From Dyadobacter fermentans (GTDB lineage: Bacteria; Bacteroidota; Bacteroidia; Cytophagales; Spirosomataceae), in assembly GCF_019924045.1 (NCBI RefSeq), contig NZ_JAHXBN010000005.1, positions 256,438 through 320,437 on the forward strand: a DNA stretch of 64,000 bases. Reading direction: 5' to 3'. The notes beneath the pieces are model-generated. The model searched no databases and had not been told where the DNA came from. It saw only the letters and a program-made list of their open reading frames with translations. Each line of letters opens with the position of its first letter. The stretch's first letter is position 1. A program made the translations under genes and the position numbers. This document shows, piece by piece, positions 26,655-36,117 of this stretch.

Positions 26655-29543
26655 ATGGAAAAACATCGACAATTTTTCTCTACCCTGTTGACAGTTATGA
26701 AGATCGCCGGGCCGCCATTGTTCATTGTTTTGCTCACTTTCAGTCTGGGTGTGGCTAAGGACGTATATAGCCAGGAGTTATTGAAAAGACGAATGAGTAT
26801 CGATGTCAGCAACGAAGAGTTCCGGAACGTTTTGTCCAGGATTGAAAAAACGGCGGATGTCAAATTTTCCTTCGTGCCGCAACTGATTTCAGTCCATGAA
26901 AAAGTATCTGTTTCGGCTCAGGGTGAGACACTTGAAAGCGTGCTGGACGAGGTGTTGTCGCCGCTCAAAATCAGCTATGAGGTATCCGGGAAATATATTG
27001 TTCTTAAAAAAAACGTCATAAGCCTGCCCACAACCCTGGTGCTGCCCCGGCCAATGATAGAGGGAAGCACGGTCCGTGGTAAGGTAACCGACGTGAAGGG
27101 CGAGTTATTGATCGGTACCACCGTGTTCTTGAATCAGACCCGGAACCAGATCGTTGACCAGGAGGGAATGTTTGTTTTCAATAACGTGCTCGACGGCAAG
27201 TATACGATCCAGTTTACCAGCGTCGGATTCAAAAGCCTCAAAAAGGAAATAGATGTAAAAGGAGGTGATTTAAGGCTTGACATTGTGATGATGGAAGATA
27301 ATTTGCAGCTGGATCAGGTAGTGGTGACCTCGGGCGGTTCCCCTAAGAAAAAGATCGAATCGAGCGTTGCGGTGACTACCATCAGTGCCAAACAACTTAC
27401 GCAAAGACCGCCGTTGAACAGTACGGATATGCTCAAAGCCATTCCCGGCCTTTCGGTGGAAAGCAGCGGGGGCGACGGCCCGGGTAGCGTGCGCGTGCGC
27501 GGTTTGCCCGGAGGCGGATATGTGTTCATGGGCGTCATGGAAGACGGGCTGCCTGTGCTCCCTACCGGATTTACTACCAGCCCGTCGGCTGACCAATACT
27601 ACAAGGTCGACTTGACCGTCAAGAATGTGGAGGCTGTTCGGGGAGGCAATGCGTCGGTGATTCTGGCGAATACGCCCGGCGCGCTGATCAACGTGCTGTC
27701 CAATACAGGCGGAGAGACGTTTGGCGGTAAGGTGAAATATACACGCGGCCTTTCCCAGAATGCAAACCGGGTGGATTTGAATCTGGGCGGGCCGCTTAGT
27801 TCTAAGGTAAAATTCAATGTAGGAGGGTTTTACCGCGGCGATGCCGGGATTCGGCCGCCGTCGTACCGGGCCAATGAAGGCGGACAGCTGAAAATGAACC
27901 TGACTTATCAAATCAAACCCAACAGCTACATTCGTTTTTACGGCAAGTACCTGAACGACAAAACTACCTGGCTTGTGCCGGCTTATTATAGCTACGATGG
28001 CTCAGGACAAGGAAGAGCTTTACCAGGATTCGATCCACTGACGGAAATCCTGGCAACCAGGGACACGAAAGTAGACCTGACTGGTCCCGACGGGAAAAAG
28101 CGCAGCTATGATTTTGCCGATGGCGTTCATCTGAAATCGGTTTCAGGCGGCATGGAGTTCAAGCATACCACAAGCGGTGAATGGACATTTAAAAACAGTA
28201 TGCGCTACCAAAGCACGAAAGGCGGTTTTGTAGGCGCTGTTGTGACCTCGCCATCGACCTACAAGAGTTCGGTGAAATACTATTACCCCGGTGGGCAGGA
28301 ACTGGTGAACCCAACCGGATATTATACCGGGCAAAATTTCACGGGTACAACCACCAGAGACAACCAGTTTGTAGATATCCTGGACATCGGTAAGCAAATC
28401 GGCCGGCATTCCTTGTCTTTTGGCGGAGCATTCCATTCCTATGACGTAAACACGTATACGCTCGGCGCGACTTTCTACACCGAAATTAAAGACAAGCCGC
28501 ATACCCTGCTGATTGGCGATAACAAGGGAAATGGTTATAGCGGCGTGAATATCGCCAACTATCGGGATGGATTGACGACGATATCTTCGGTGACAGTGAG
28601 TGACGAAATCAATCTGGGCAAATTAACGACGGATCTGGGTTTGCGGGTTGACCGCTTTCATGTGAAGGGTAATCGTTTGCAAAATGTAGCTCCATTTACG
28701 AATGTCACAGCTTTTGATGAAAGTAATACCTACTTCACCGGTTCATTAGGTCTCAATTACAAGGTTAACGATGAGCACGCGCTGTTTGCAAGAGCTACCA
28801 AAACTTACAGCGCATTGAATATCAACGATTACTCTAACTTTAATTTCAATCCTGAAACTGTAAAGGACCGTGGTGTTTTTATGGCGGAAGGCGGGTACAA
28901 AGTCAATACCTCCCGGTTTGCGCTGTTCAGCTCGCTGATTTATGCAAGATTGACCAACATCGCCTCCACGATGGCGATCCCGAATACGACAGCCGGTTTT
29001 ATCAATATCGGAACATTTGCTTCAAGCCGTAACCTGAGTGCGGAAATTGAAGCGATTTACACCCCCTCCAAAATGCTGAATTTCAGATTGACGACCACCT
29101 TCCAGAACAGCAAGTATACCAAATACGAGGTTACTGCTCCCGAGAATGCCCGCGAGGACCTGGCCGGGAAGCCGTACATCTGGTCGGGGAACAATGCCGA
29201 GCGTATACCGAGCTACATTATCGAGCTTTCGGCCAGTTACACTTACAAGGTCTTCGATGCATTCCTGAGCTTCCGCCAGATCGGAAAGCGCTATACATCG
29301 CCCAGCAATGTGTACCGTCTGAATGGCTACAATGAAATTTCGGCGGGACTGGACTGCAAGATCACCAAGGCGATTGGTTTGCGGGTCTGGGCCGACAACC
29401 TGGCCAATAGCCGTGGTCTTACCGAAGGTAATATCCGTGGGGATCAGTTTCTGGCCAATGGCGCTTTCGAAAAGGGCTCCCTGCAAATTGGCCGGGTTAT
29501 TTTGCCAAGAAGCTTCTGGACTGCCCTGACCATTTCTTTCTAA
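26655..29543 (+). CDS. TonB-dependent receptor with N-terminal STN signalling domain
   Basis: 962 residues. After a signal peptide (FIVLLTFSLGVAKDVYSQ) comes the STN secretin/TonB short domain (MSIDVSNEEFRNVLSRIEK to ISYEVSGKYIVLKK, about residues 45-118), which talks to FecR. A carboxypeptidase-like beta domain follows (VRGKVTDVKGELLIGTTVF), then the plug (LNSTDMLKAIPGLSVES, VRVRGLPGGGYVF) and the barrel, ending FWTALTISF. It is not paired with a SusD gene and lacks the SusC GYG signature, so it is a FecA-like receptor for a small ligand and not a glycan importer. The alkaline phosphatase gene 94 bp downstream suggests a phosphorus-related ligand; this is inference. Confidence 0.92.
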   Translation: MEKHRQFFSTLLTVMKIAGPPLFIVLLTFSLGVAKDVYSQELLKRRMSIDVSNEEFRNVLSRIEKTADVKFSFVPQLISVHEKVSVSAQGETLESVLDEVLSPLKISYEVSGKYIVLKKNVISLPTTLVLPRPMIEGSTVRGKVTDVKGELLIGTTVFLNQTRNQIVDQEGMFVFNNVLDGKYTIQFTSVGFKSLKKEIDVKGGDLRLDIVMMEDNLQLDQVVVTSGGSPKKKIESSVAVTTISAKQLTQRPPLNSTDMLKAIPGLSVESSGGDGPGSVRVRGLPGGGYVFMGVMEDGLPVLPTGFTTSPSADQYYKVDLTVKNVEAVRGGNASVILANTPGALINVLSNTGGETFGGKVKYTRGLSQNANRVDLNLGGPLSSKVKFNVGGFYRGDAGIRPPSYRANEGGQLKMNLTYQIKPNSYIRFYGKYLNDKTTWLVPAYYSYDGSGQGRALPGFDPLTEILATRDTKVDLTGPDGKKRSYDFADGVHLKSVSGGMEFKHTTSGEWTFKNSMRYQSTKGGFVGAVVTSPSTYKSSVKYYYPGGQELVNPTGYYTGQNFTGTTTRDNQFVDILDIGKQIGRHSLSFGGAFHSYDVNTYTLGATFYTEIKDKPHTLLIGDNKGNGYSGVNIANYRDGLTTISSVTVSDEINLGKLTTDLGLRVDRFHVKGNRLQNVAPFTNVTAFDESNTYFTGSLGLNYKVNDEHALFARATKTYSALNINDYSNFNFNPETVKDRGVFMAEGGYKVNTSRFALFSSLIYARLTNIASTMAIPNTTAGFINIGTFASSRNLSAEIEAIYTPSKMLNFRLTTTFQNSKYTKYEVTAPENAREDLAGKPYIWSGNNAERIPSYIIELSASYTYKVFDAFLSFRQIGKRYTSPSNVYRLNGYNEISAGLDCKITKAIGLRVWADNLANSRGLTEGNIRGDQFLANGAFEKGSLQIGRVILPRSFWTALTISF

Positions 29544-29636
29544 ATCTTTCATTTCAATGCAGGCGCAGTCGGGAAAGCCCTTTCCGGCTGGCTTCTGCTT
29601 TCAGAAAATACTTGTTTTTAATTTCAGCGATTCGCT

Positions 29637-31289
29637 ATGAAATATGTAACCTTCGCTTTCGCGATTGCCGGACTGTTTTGCACCATAACAGGCAAGGCCG
29701 GCCAGCCTGATCAGGGAAATACACTCAAACGCCCCCGGCTGGTGGTGGGGATTGTCGTGGATCAAATGCGCTATGACTACTTGTACAGATATTACGATAA
29801 GTATTCTGCGGGCGGTTTCAAGAGAATCCTTGGAGAGGGTTTCAATTGCCGCAATCACCATTACCACTACGCGCTTACGGTAACTGCGGCCGGTCATGCC
29901 TCGGTGTATACCGGTTCGGCGCCTGCTGTTCATGGCATCGTCGGCAACGACTGGTATGACGCCCATGCCGGTAAGAAAACGTATTGCGTTGGTGACAGCA
30001 GCGTCGAAACGGTCGGAAGTTCCAACCCGGTTGCAGGTAAAATGTCGCCCAAAAACCTGCTGGTAAGTACCATTACCGATCAACTGCGGCTGGCGACCAA
30101 TTTCCGGTCAAAAGTAATTGGTATTGCGCTCAAAGACCGGGGCGCGATTCTTCCGGCCGGCCATACGGCCAACGGTGCCTACTGGTTCGATAGCAAGACC
30201 GGGAACTGGATTACCAGCAGTTTCTACACACGGGAACTGCCCGGCTGGGTACGCCAATACAATGCCCGGAAGCGGGCCTCTCAACTTATCACCGAAGGCT
30301 GGGCGACGTTGCTGCCTGTTGATGAATATGCGGAGAGTACAGCCGACGATCAGCTCTATGAAGCCAAAATGGGGCCGGCCAGGAAATCGGTGTTCCCGTA
30401 CGAGCTTGCAGGAACGGCGGGAGACGCTTTTGGCATACTTTCCTCCACACCCCACGGGAACACGCTGACCAAGGAGATGGCATTCGAAGCTTTGGAAAAT
30501 GAAAAGTTGGGTACGGGAGATTTTACCGATTTTCTGGCGGTCAGCTTTTCATCCCCGGATTATGTAGGTCATGGTTTTGGCCCAAATTCGGTGGAGGCGG
30601 AAGATATTTACCTTAGGCTGGACAGGGATATTGCCGAAATGCTCAGCAAGCTGGACAGCAAGCTTGGAAAGGGAAACTACCTGTTTTTTCTCACCGCCGA
30701 TCACGGTATTATGGATGTGGCGGATTTCTGGAAGGAGCACAAACTGCCTGCCGGCCGCTTAGATTATGTACAAATGAATGCAACCGTAAAGGCGGCCTTG
30801 AAAGCCAGGTTCGGAGAAGGGGATTTTATCGCAGCAAGTGAGAATTTTCAGCTATACCTCAATCATCGGTTGCTCGCAGAAAGGGGCATTGCGACCGAAG
30901 CCGTTTTTCAGACCATCCGTCAGGCGCTCGGCCATTTTGAAGGTGTGGCGGACATTCTCAACCTGCCGGAGCTATATAAATCGGGACTGAACGAGTTCCA
31001 AACCACTTTATTCAAAAATAACTACAACCGGAAGCGAAGCGGGGATATTCAGATCGTCGTCGAGCCGGGCTGGATGGCCGGCCCTATTGCAGCAAACCAC
31101 GGATCGCCTTACAACAACGATACGCATATCCCGCTTTTGTTTTATGGCTGGGGAATAAAACCGGGTGAAACTTTCCGCAGAACCTCGGTAGCGGATACTT
31201 CACCGACGCTCGCGGCCCTGCTGAGCATTTTGGAGCCGAATGGCAACATCGGAAATCCGATTGAAGAATTGATTGACAAGGTGCGTTGA
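29637..31289 (+). CDS. pafA: PafA-type secreted alkaline phosphatase
   Basis: 550 residues with a signal peptide ending near residue 22. The fold is the alkaline phosphatase/nucleotide pyrophosphatase superfamily. Active-site residues correspond one by one to Elizabethkingia PafA with an offset of four: metal ligand Asp 42 (VVDQMR), nucleophile Thr 83 (TAAGH), Asn 104 (GNDWYD), and the Lys 166/Arg 168 pair (LKDRG). The metal-binding TADHGIMD and NHGSPYNNDTHIP blocks are present too. The Lys/Arg pair is what separates monoesterase PafA from phosphodiesterases of the family. PafA enzymes release phosphate from organic esters without phosphate repression. It is likely co-expressed with the sigma/FecR/receptor genes upstream. 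Confidence 0.88.
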   Translation: MKYVTFAFAIAGLFCTITGKAGQPDQGNTLKRPRLVVGIVVDQMRYDYLYRYYDKYSAGGFKRILGEGFNCRNHHYHYALTVTAAGHASVYTGSAPAVHGIVGNDWYDAHAGKKTYCVGDSSVETVGSSNPVAGKMSPKNLLVSTITDQLRLATNFRSKVIGIALKDRGAILPAGHTANGAYWFDSKTGNWITSSFYTRELPGWVRQYNARKRASQLITEGWATLLPVDEYAESTADDQLYEAKMGPARKSVFPYELAGTAGDAFGILSSTPHGNTLTKEMAFEALENEKLGTGDFTDFLAVSFSSPDYVGHGFGPNSVEAEDIYLRLDRDIAEMLSKLDSKLGKGNYLFFLTADHGIMDVADFWKEHKLPAGRLDYVQMNATVKAALKARFGEGDFIAASENFQLYLNHRLLAERGIATEAVFQTIRQALGHFEGVADILNLPELYKSGLNEFQTTLFKNNYNRKRSGDIQIVVEPGWMAGPIAANHGSPYNNDTHIPLLFYGWGIKPGETFRRTSVADTSPTLAALLSILEPNGNIGNPIEELIDKVR

Positions 31290-31372
31290 AAAGTATAAGT
31301 CTTGCATAGAAATCTATAAGCCCGCCGGCCCTGCACCTGCCAACTTTGCATCAGTCAATTAAACAAACCAAA

Positions 31373-32182
31373 ATGATGACAAAGACAGTTTTGATTACAG
31401 GTGCTTCTTCGGGATTTGGGAAGGATGCGGTAAGGTTGTTTCAAAAAAACGGATGGAATGTAATCGCTTCCATGCGTTCACCGGAAAAAGAGACGGAATT
31501 GGGCGGGCTTGACCGCGTGGCGCTGGTGCGCCTGGACGTGACAGACAGCGCAAGTATACAAAAAGCAGTGGAAGAAGGGATTGCGCGCTTCGGGAGTATT
31601 GACGTGCTGGTCAACAATGCAGGATTTGGCTCACTGGGCGTGCTGGAAGCGGCTCCCGTGGAAGTGGTGCGGCAGCAATTCGATGTGAACGTGTTTGGTG
31701 TGATCGGGGTGATCAAAGCGGTGCTGCCGCATATGCGCAGAAACAAGAGCGGCGTGATCATCAATGTGGCGTCGATGGGCGGCCGGATCGCCTTTCCGTT
31801 CTCAACATTATATCATGCTACCAAATATGCGGTGGAGGGACTTTCGGAGTCGCTGCAATACGAGCTCGAACCACTGGGTATCCGGGTGAAAATCGTGGAG
31901 CCGGGCGGCTATAAGACGGATTTCGCAGGCCGGTCGCTGGCAACTTTTGGCGCTGGCGATTTGTTGGACTACCTGCCGGCCTACGACGCTTTTGCCGGGC
32001 AGGTTGACAACTGGCCGATGTCCGAGCGGGTGTGGGAGGTAGCGGAAGCTATTTTTGAAGCGGCCAGCGACGGTTCGCAGCAGTTGCGTTACCCGGTAGG
32101 CGCAGATGCGGTGCAGTTGCTTCAAGCCCGGAAAGACATGGATGATCTCGCGATCAAAAACCTGATCGCCGGCCATATTTAG
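31373..32182 (+). CDS. Short-chain dehydrogenase/reductase
   Basis: About 269 residues from the ATG at 31373; the frame is open nine codons further upstream without a reason to begin there. The NAD(P)-binding glycine motif TGASSGFG follows directly after the start. NNAG and the catalytic Y-x-x-x-K (YHATK, within LYHATKYAVEGLSES) are intact. The overall pattern matches the classical SDR subgroup annotated as oxidoreductases acting on unknown alcohols or ketones. An AraC-type regulator gene follows after 27 bp and may control it. Confidence 0.9.
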   Translation: MMTKTVLITGASSGFGKDAVRLFQKNGWNVIASMRSPEKETELGGLDRVALVRLDVTDSASIQKAVEEGIARFGSIDVLVNNAGFGSLGVLEAAPVEVVRQQFDVNVFGVIGVIKAVLPHMRRNKSGVIINVASMGGRIAFPFSTLYHATKYAVEGLSESLQYELEPLGIRVKIVEPGGYKTDFAGRSLATFGAGDLLDYLPAYDAFAGQVDNWPMSERVWEVAEAIFEAASDGSQQLRYPVGADAVQLLQARKDMDDLAIKNLIAGHI

Positions 32183-32209
32183 CATTAAACATTCAACTGT
32201 TTCCCTGTT

Positions 32210-33115
32210 ATGACCAGCCAGTACCTCGATATCGAAACCATCAGCGGCCTGCACAATTACGTAGGTGCACCCGGGCCCAGGCACCCGCTGATCAGCCTGA
32301 TTGACAATACCCGATTCTACGCGCAATGCCCTCGCGCGCTGACGGCCTTTCGGTTCGGGTTCTATACGATCTCCTGCAAGCGTATTCACGGTGTTTTGAA
32401 GTATGGGAAAGGGCATTACGATTTCAGTGAGGGCTCTCTGATGTTCACCGCGCCCTGGCAGGTCATAACAGGCAGCATCGAAGAAACCGGCGTCGAGGAG
32501 GGGTGGGCGCTTTTTATCCACCCCGATTTGCTTAATGCAACCGAACTTGGGAAAAAGATGCATCAATATTCGTTTTTTAACTACGATGTCAATGAAGCAT
32601 TGCATATTTCCGAGGACGAAAAGCAGGTGATCCGCGACTGTGTGGACAAAATCGAACGGGAGTATTCCCAGAATATCGACAAGCATACGCTACGGCTCAT
32701 TACAGGTAATATCGAGCTGCTCCTCAATTACTGCGAACGGTTCTACGACCGCCAGTTTTACACCCGTGCGAAGGTGAGCAATGATCTTGTACAGCATTTT
32801 GAGCGATTGCTGAACGACTATTTTGCCAAGGACACATTGATCGAGACGGGCTTGCCCAGTGTTAGGTACTTTGCCTCCGAGCTGAACCTTTCGCCCAACT
32901 ACCTGTCCGACCTGCTCAACCGCTTTACCGGCAAAACTACCCAGGAGCACATTCATTTACGGCTGATCGATAAAGCGAAATCACTTCTGTGGGGGACTGA
33001 GCAGTCGATCAGCGAAATAGCCTATGATCTGGGTTTTGAGCATCCTTCTCATTTTACCAAAATCTTTAAGACCAAAACCGGTAAATCGCCCAGCGCATTC
33101 AGGAATTTGAACTGA
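32210..33115 (+). CDS. AraC-family transcriptional regulator
   Basis: 301 residues. The N-terminal part (to about 190) resembles a cupin-like sensing domain (YGKGHYDFSEGSLMFTAPWQ). The C-terminal hundred residues contain the two AraC helix-turn-helix units (VRYFASELNLSPNYLSDLLN and ISEIAYDLGFEHPSHFTKIF), ending in the family signature KTGKSPSAFR. It lies just downstream of the short-chain dehydrogenase on the same strand. Many such pairs have the regulator controlling the enzyme; the inducer is not evident. Confidence 0.92.
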   Translation: MTSQYLDIETISGLHNYVGAPGPRHPLISLIDNTRFYAQCPRALTAFRFGFYTISCKRIHGVLKYGKGHYDFSEGSLMFTAPWQVITGSIEETGVEEGWALFIHPDLLNATELGKKMHQYSFFNYDVNEALHISEDEKQVIRDCVDKIEREYSQNIDKHTLRLITGNIELLLNYCERFYDRQFYTRAKVSNDLVQHFERLLNDYFAKDTLIETGLPSVRYFASELNLSPNYLSDLLNRFTGKTTQEHIHLRLIDKAKSLLWGTEQSISEIAYDLGFEHPSHFTKIFKTKTGKSPSAFRNLN

Positions 33116-33160
33116 CGAATGGCTAACTTTATAGGTTGTGATACCTTTAATCGACAGCCT

Positions 33161-33508
33161 ATGACTATCAAAACAAAACGCATTTACGAACCCGCAACGG
33201 CCACTGATGGCTACCGTGTACTGGTAGATCGACTGTGGCCGCGCGGACTTACGAAGGAAGCGGCCGGCATTGACCGCTGGATGAAAGAAGTGGCGCCGTC
33301 CAACGAGTTGCGAACGTGGTTTCACGCCCATATGGACGAATGGGATGAGTTCAGTGCCCGCTACAAGGCTGAACTGAAAGATTCCGACGCATTGACTACG
33401 TTGCGCGAAATTGTTTCAGATCATGAAGTTACTACCCTTCTTTTTGCCGCGAAAACAGAAGACCGCAATCAGGCGCTGGTCTTGAAAGAGCTGCTTGAAA
33501 GAGCCTGA
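33161..33508 (+). CDS. DUF488-family protein
   Basis: 115 residues from the ATG at 33161; the frame opens 14 codons earlier, but the family start (KTKRIYEP) is here. The DUF488 signature is clear: YRVLVDRLWPRGLTKE, ID.WMKEVAPSNELRTWF, and the LLFAAKTEDRNQALVLKELL strand-helix near the end. These are small cytosolic proteins of unknown activity found beside stress or metal genes. It begins 45 bp after the AraC gene and may be read through from it. Confidence 0.88.
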   Translation: MTIKTKRIYEPATATDGYRVLVDRLWPRGLTKEAAGIDRWMKEVAPSNELRTWFHAHMDEWDEFSARYKAELKDSDALTTLREIVSDHEVTTLLFAAKTEDRNQALVLKELLERA

Positions 33509-33643
33509 TCCCCACTCAACGTTCCGATATTACCCAGCTGGTGTGCCGCCTTCAAGCGAAAATTTTATAGGAATTATTTGATAAAAAATAGGTGTAATCG
33601 AAGTGAATTGATTATATTTAAGTAAATCAAAAATCCTCAGACC

Positions 33644-33835
33644 ATGATGCCATTCATTAAAGTTACCGGCGAATTCGACGAAAGCCTGAACGTAAGTGTG
33701 GAGAAGATTCTGTACTACATGGGGTATAGCCATGGGAGCACGATCTGGCTTGCTACCAGTATTTCCCTTCGTGTGAAGGAATGCGAAGAGGATATAAAAA
33801 GGCTCATCGAAGAAGCATATATGCAGGAGGCATAA
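33644..33835 (+). CDS. Small FlbD-like protein
   Basis: 63 residues. The pattern FIKVTGEFDESLNVSVEKILYY, then STIWLATSISLRVKE and a closing acidic helix, is that of the small FlbD-type beta-strand/helix proteins, which also occur in non-flagellated Bacteroidota. No flagellar genes are near, so a motility role is unlikely. A second ATG follows the first directly. A strong rho-independent terminator lies 53 bp after the stop, supporting a real transcription unit. Confidence 0.7.
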   Translation: MMPFIKVTGEFDESLNVSVEKILYYMGYSHGSTIWLATSISLRVKECEEDIKRLIEEAYMQEA

Positions 33836-33888
33836 GCCGGAACGCTGCATCACTGTATGCAGCATCGACCTGTACCCAACAGTGATTA

Positions 33889-33929
33889 ATCGCTGGCGGA
33901 AGCGTATAGCCCCCGTCAGCGATTTTTTT
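33889..33929 (+). terminator. Rho-independent terminator after the FlbD-like gene
   Basis: ATCGCTGGCGG (33889-33899) pairs with CCGTCAGCGAT (33913-33923) with one G-T wobble, and a run of seven T follows. Stem, loop and T-run are all in plus-strand orientation. Confidence 0.85.
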
Positions 33930-34218
33930 GTGCTGTCGCTGGTCGCTGGTATGCCGGGAAATTGCAATAATAGGATTATTTCAATAAATTGAAATGTCAA
34001 TAGAAAGAATTTTAAGTAAATGAAAAAGGAATCTTTAAATTTGTAAACTATTGATATACAATAGTAGTTTAGGGAAATGATGTGAAAGGTGATTCCGTTA
34101 ATGTAATGTGGCTAACTAATGTTATTTAGTACTTTACCATTATGTAGGATTGTCTTAAAAATTGACTAAAAACCTCCTGAAAATGTTGCCCTGAGGGCGT
34201 TCAGTAAAATTCAATACC
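33930..34218 (+). promoter_or_regulatory. AT-rich leader with -7 box and inverted repeat upstream of an unknown gene
   Basis: No gene is seen here. A TAAATTTG box matching TAnnTTTG lies at 34036-34043, followed at once by a perfect inverted repeat ACTATTG-N5-CAATAGT (34047-34065). The repeat would sit on the transcription start, as an operator does. If used, this promoter gives the gene at 34219 a 5' leader of about 170 nt. Confidence 0.4.
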
Positions 34219-34635
34219 ATGAAACAAGTAAAAAAGAGTAAAAGCAATCATGCGCCGGTAGGTTTCCGGGCATTTTTCGGTCAGTTTTTCGCGGACCACA
34301 CACCACTACAAGAAGAAGGTTATGCAGCAAACCGGTACTCGGTCCTATATACTTTGAATGAGCAGTATCAGCATGTTGGTTGCCCGACGCAGGAAGAAGC
34401 GCAGTTGGTGCAAGGCCTGATGCTGACGGATGAAAACCGTGTTCCGGTGGGGATTTATGACTCGCGTACAGATTCTTTCGAATGGGAGATTGTAGGAGAG
34501 TATCTCGCTGCCCGTGATTCCGATGCGCATCAGCGCGACCGCGAGGAGGCTATTCTGACCATCGCGCGTGCCTTGCGCCGCCGTGATGCGAGCTGGCATC
34601 CCGAACATCTGCAGCGTCCAAGCTTTTTTGCCTAA
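34219..34635 (+). CDS. Conserved-looking hypothetical protein
   Basis: 138 residues of unknown family. It begins with a basic stretch (KQVKKSKSNH) followed by PVGFRAFFGQFFADH. The central part (LTDENRVPVGIYDSRTDSFE) looks like a compact alpha/beta domain and the end is a charged helix (DREEAILTIARALRRRD). No signal peptide or membrane helix is present. A strong bidirectional terminator follows 36 bp after the stop. Codon use resembles the neighbouring genes, so I regard it as real. Function is not predictable. Confidence 0.7.
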   Translation: MKQVKKSKSNHAPVGFRAFFGQFFADHTPLQEEGYAANRYSVLYTLNEQYQHVGCPTQEEAQLVQGLMLTDENRVPVGIYDSRTDSFEWEIVGEYLAARDSDAHQRDREEAILTIARALRRRDASWHPEHLQRPSFFA

Positions 34636-34671
34636 ACGCAGGAAGAAATTTTTGTTATCGTATCAAAAGAA

Positions 34672-34709
34672 ACTAGGCCGTCTCCTGAGGAGTACGGCCT
34701 AGTCTTTTT
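34672..34709. terminator. Bidirectional intrinsic terminator
   Basis: ACTAGGCCGT (34672-34681) pairs perfectly with ACGGCCTAGT (34694-34703). The loop itself contains CTCC-TGA-GGAG. CTTTTT follows on the plus strand, and a T-rich TTTCTTTT follows on the minus strand. It can end the gene at 34219 and also the minus-strand remnant at 34724. Confidence 0.85.
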
Positions 34710-34723
34710 AATGTCTTAATCTA

Positions 34724-34909
34724 TTACCAGGTAAGGATAACAGAAACATTAGGAAGAATAGAATCAAGCCACAAAAGAAGCTGAGTAAGAGAAAGTCCAA
34801 TTCCTACCATGATATTGATGAGGTTAATGTTTTTGTTGCCTACTCGATTCCAGTGGTTTTCGGCTGTCCCACACCTTGCAAGATGTTGTAATATTAATCC
34901 GACACTGTA
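34724..34909 (-). pseudogene. 3' remnant of an unknown membrane-protein gene
   Basis: A stop-free minus-strand frame of 61 codons ends at a TAA at 34724, just before the bidirectional terminator. It reads as protein (LARCGTAENHWNRVGN, then a hydrophobic helix INIMVGIGLSLTQLLLWLD and the end NVSVILTW). There is no start codon at the upstream end, and a stop lies at 34910. It is probably the tail of a lost gene. I do not recognise the family. Confidence 0.4.
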
Positions 34910-35278
34910 TTAAAAGCAAATTCGATAGTTTAACGTTCTGCTACTGCTGGATTTGATCTTGTTGATTTGTGCGTGTTGTTCGGCGACTCAGTCATAAATA
35001 GACTTCTACAACAAGAGTATTTTTTAATTAATTGATTATAAGTGAATTGTAATTAATTAGGGTCGGATGTTGTTTTTTATTGAAAAAGTTGAAGTTGTAA
35101 AATAGTGCCGGATTTTTGTAGAATAAATTTATCTACTATGAATTAAATTTGACCTTCTTGCGCGATTTATGCCACAATGACCAGGGGATGCTCCGGACTT
35201 TTTTAGGGGGAATGGTAAATTTGCAACGTCTGAATGCGTGACTTAACTTTCAGGAAAATTCCAAATCCCTTTCAATTG
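34910..35278 (+). other. AT-rich non-coding stretch with a -7 box for the SGNH gene
   Basis: No gene is seen. The sequence is unusually AT-rich for this window (for example around 35020-35150) and may be decayed or horizontally acquired DNA. At 35216-35223 TAAATTTG matches the Bacteroidota -7 box TAnnTTTG exactly, about 55 bases before the start of the SGNH hydrolase gene. No clear TTG -33 element is at the expected distance. Confidence 0.5.
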
Positions 35279-36106
35279 ATGAAAAGATTTTTGCTCCTGC
35301 TCGTCCTTACGATCGCCTTTGTGGCTTCCAAACCGCGCAAAATCACCTGGGTGGCCATCGGTGATTCCATTACTTATCTCAACGACCACCAGAATGAAAC
35401 CGGGAACCGGGTCACAAGGGGTTATCTGACGTTGATTTCTGAGAAATTTTCGCAAGTTACCTACGTCAATCAGGGTCATAATGGCTGGACGTCGGTGAAC
35501 ATTGCCGATAAAATCGAGTCGCTCGGGCTTGTGAAGGCGGATGTTTACACGGTATTTCTGGGGACGAACGACTGGTGGCAGGGAAAACCGCTGGGCACGA
35601 TCGCGGATTATGAGCAGGGGAAAGGAAGTGGAACGGTGTATGGAGCGTTCAGGGTCATAACCGACAAATTGAATCAACTCAATAAAAAAGCCAGGATTAT
35701 CCTTATTACGCCCATGCAGCGCGGGGATTTCGTGTATATCAATAGCTATAAAAACAATGCATTCGGATCCTACAAACCTAAAAAGGACCAGACTTTGGAG
35801 CAGTTTGCGAATGCGGTGGTGGAAATAGGGAAGAAAGGAAAGATGCCGGTGGTGGATCTATATCATGACAGCGGTATTAATTTGGACAACATGGTCCGTT
35901 TCAAACGCCTGAAAGACCCGCAAAGCGGCAGCTACAAGGATTTTAAGTACCCTGACTACATTGACGTTCCTTTCAATCCGGAGACAGACGAGTATCCATA
36001 CCCGGAGCAATCCATCGATATGACCTACGACGGCCTGCATCCATCCGATAAGGGGTATGAGGTAATTGCTGAAATGCTGATCAAAAAGTGGAAGGGGCTG
36101 AAATAA
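35279..36106 (+). CDS. Secreted SGNH/GDSL hydrolase
   Basis: About 275 residues from the ATG at 35279, chosen because a signal peptide follows immediately (FLLLLVLTIAFVAS). All SGNH blocks are present: AIGDSIT with the nucleophile Ser, the Gly of NQGHNGWTS, GTNDWW with the Asn, and DGLHPSDKGY with the Asp/His of the triad. It should be an active exported esterase or lipase; the substrate is not predictable. It stands alone, and the next gene is on the opposite strand. Confidence 0.9.
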   Translation: MKRFLLLLVLTIAFVASKPRKITWVAIGDSITYLNDHQNETGNRVTRGYLTLISEKFSQVTYVNQGHNGWTSVNIADKIESLGLVKADVYTVFLGTNDWWQGKPLGTIADYEQGKGSGTVYGAFRVITDKLNQLNKKARIILITPMQRGDFVYINSYKNNAFGSYKPKKDQTLEQFANAVVEIGKKGKMPVVDLYHDSGINLDNMVRFKRLKDPQSGSYKDFKYPDYIDVPFNPETDEYPYPEQSIDMTYDGLHPSDKGYEVIAEMLIKKWKGLK

Positions 36107-36117
36107 TGCCCCCATTG

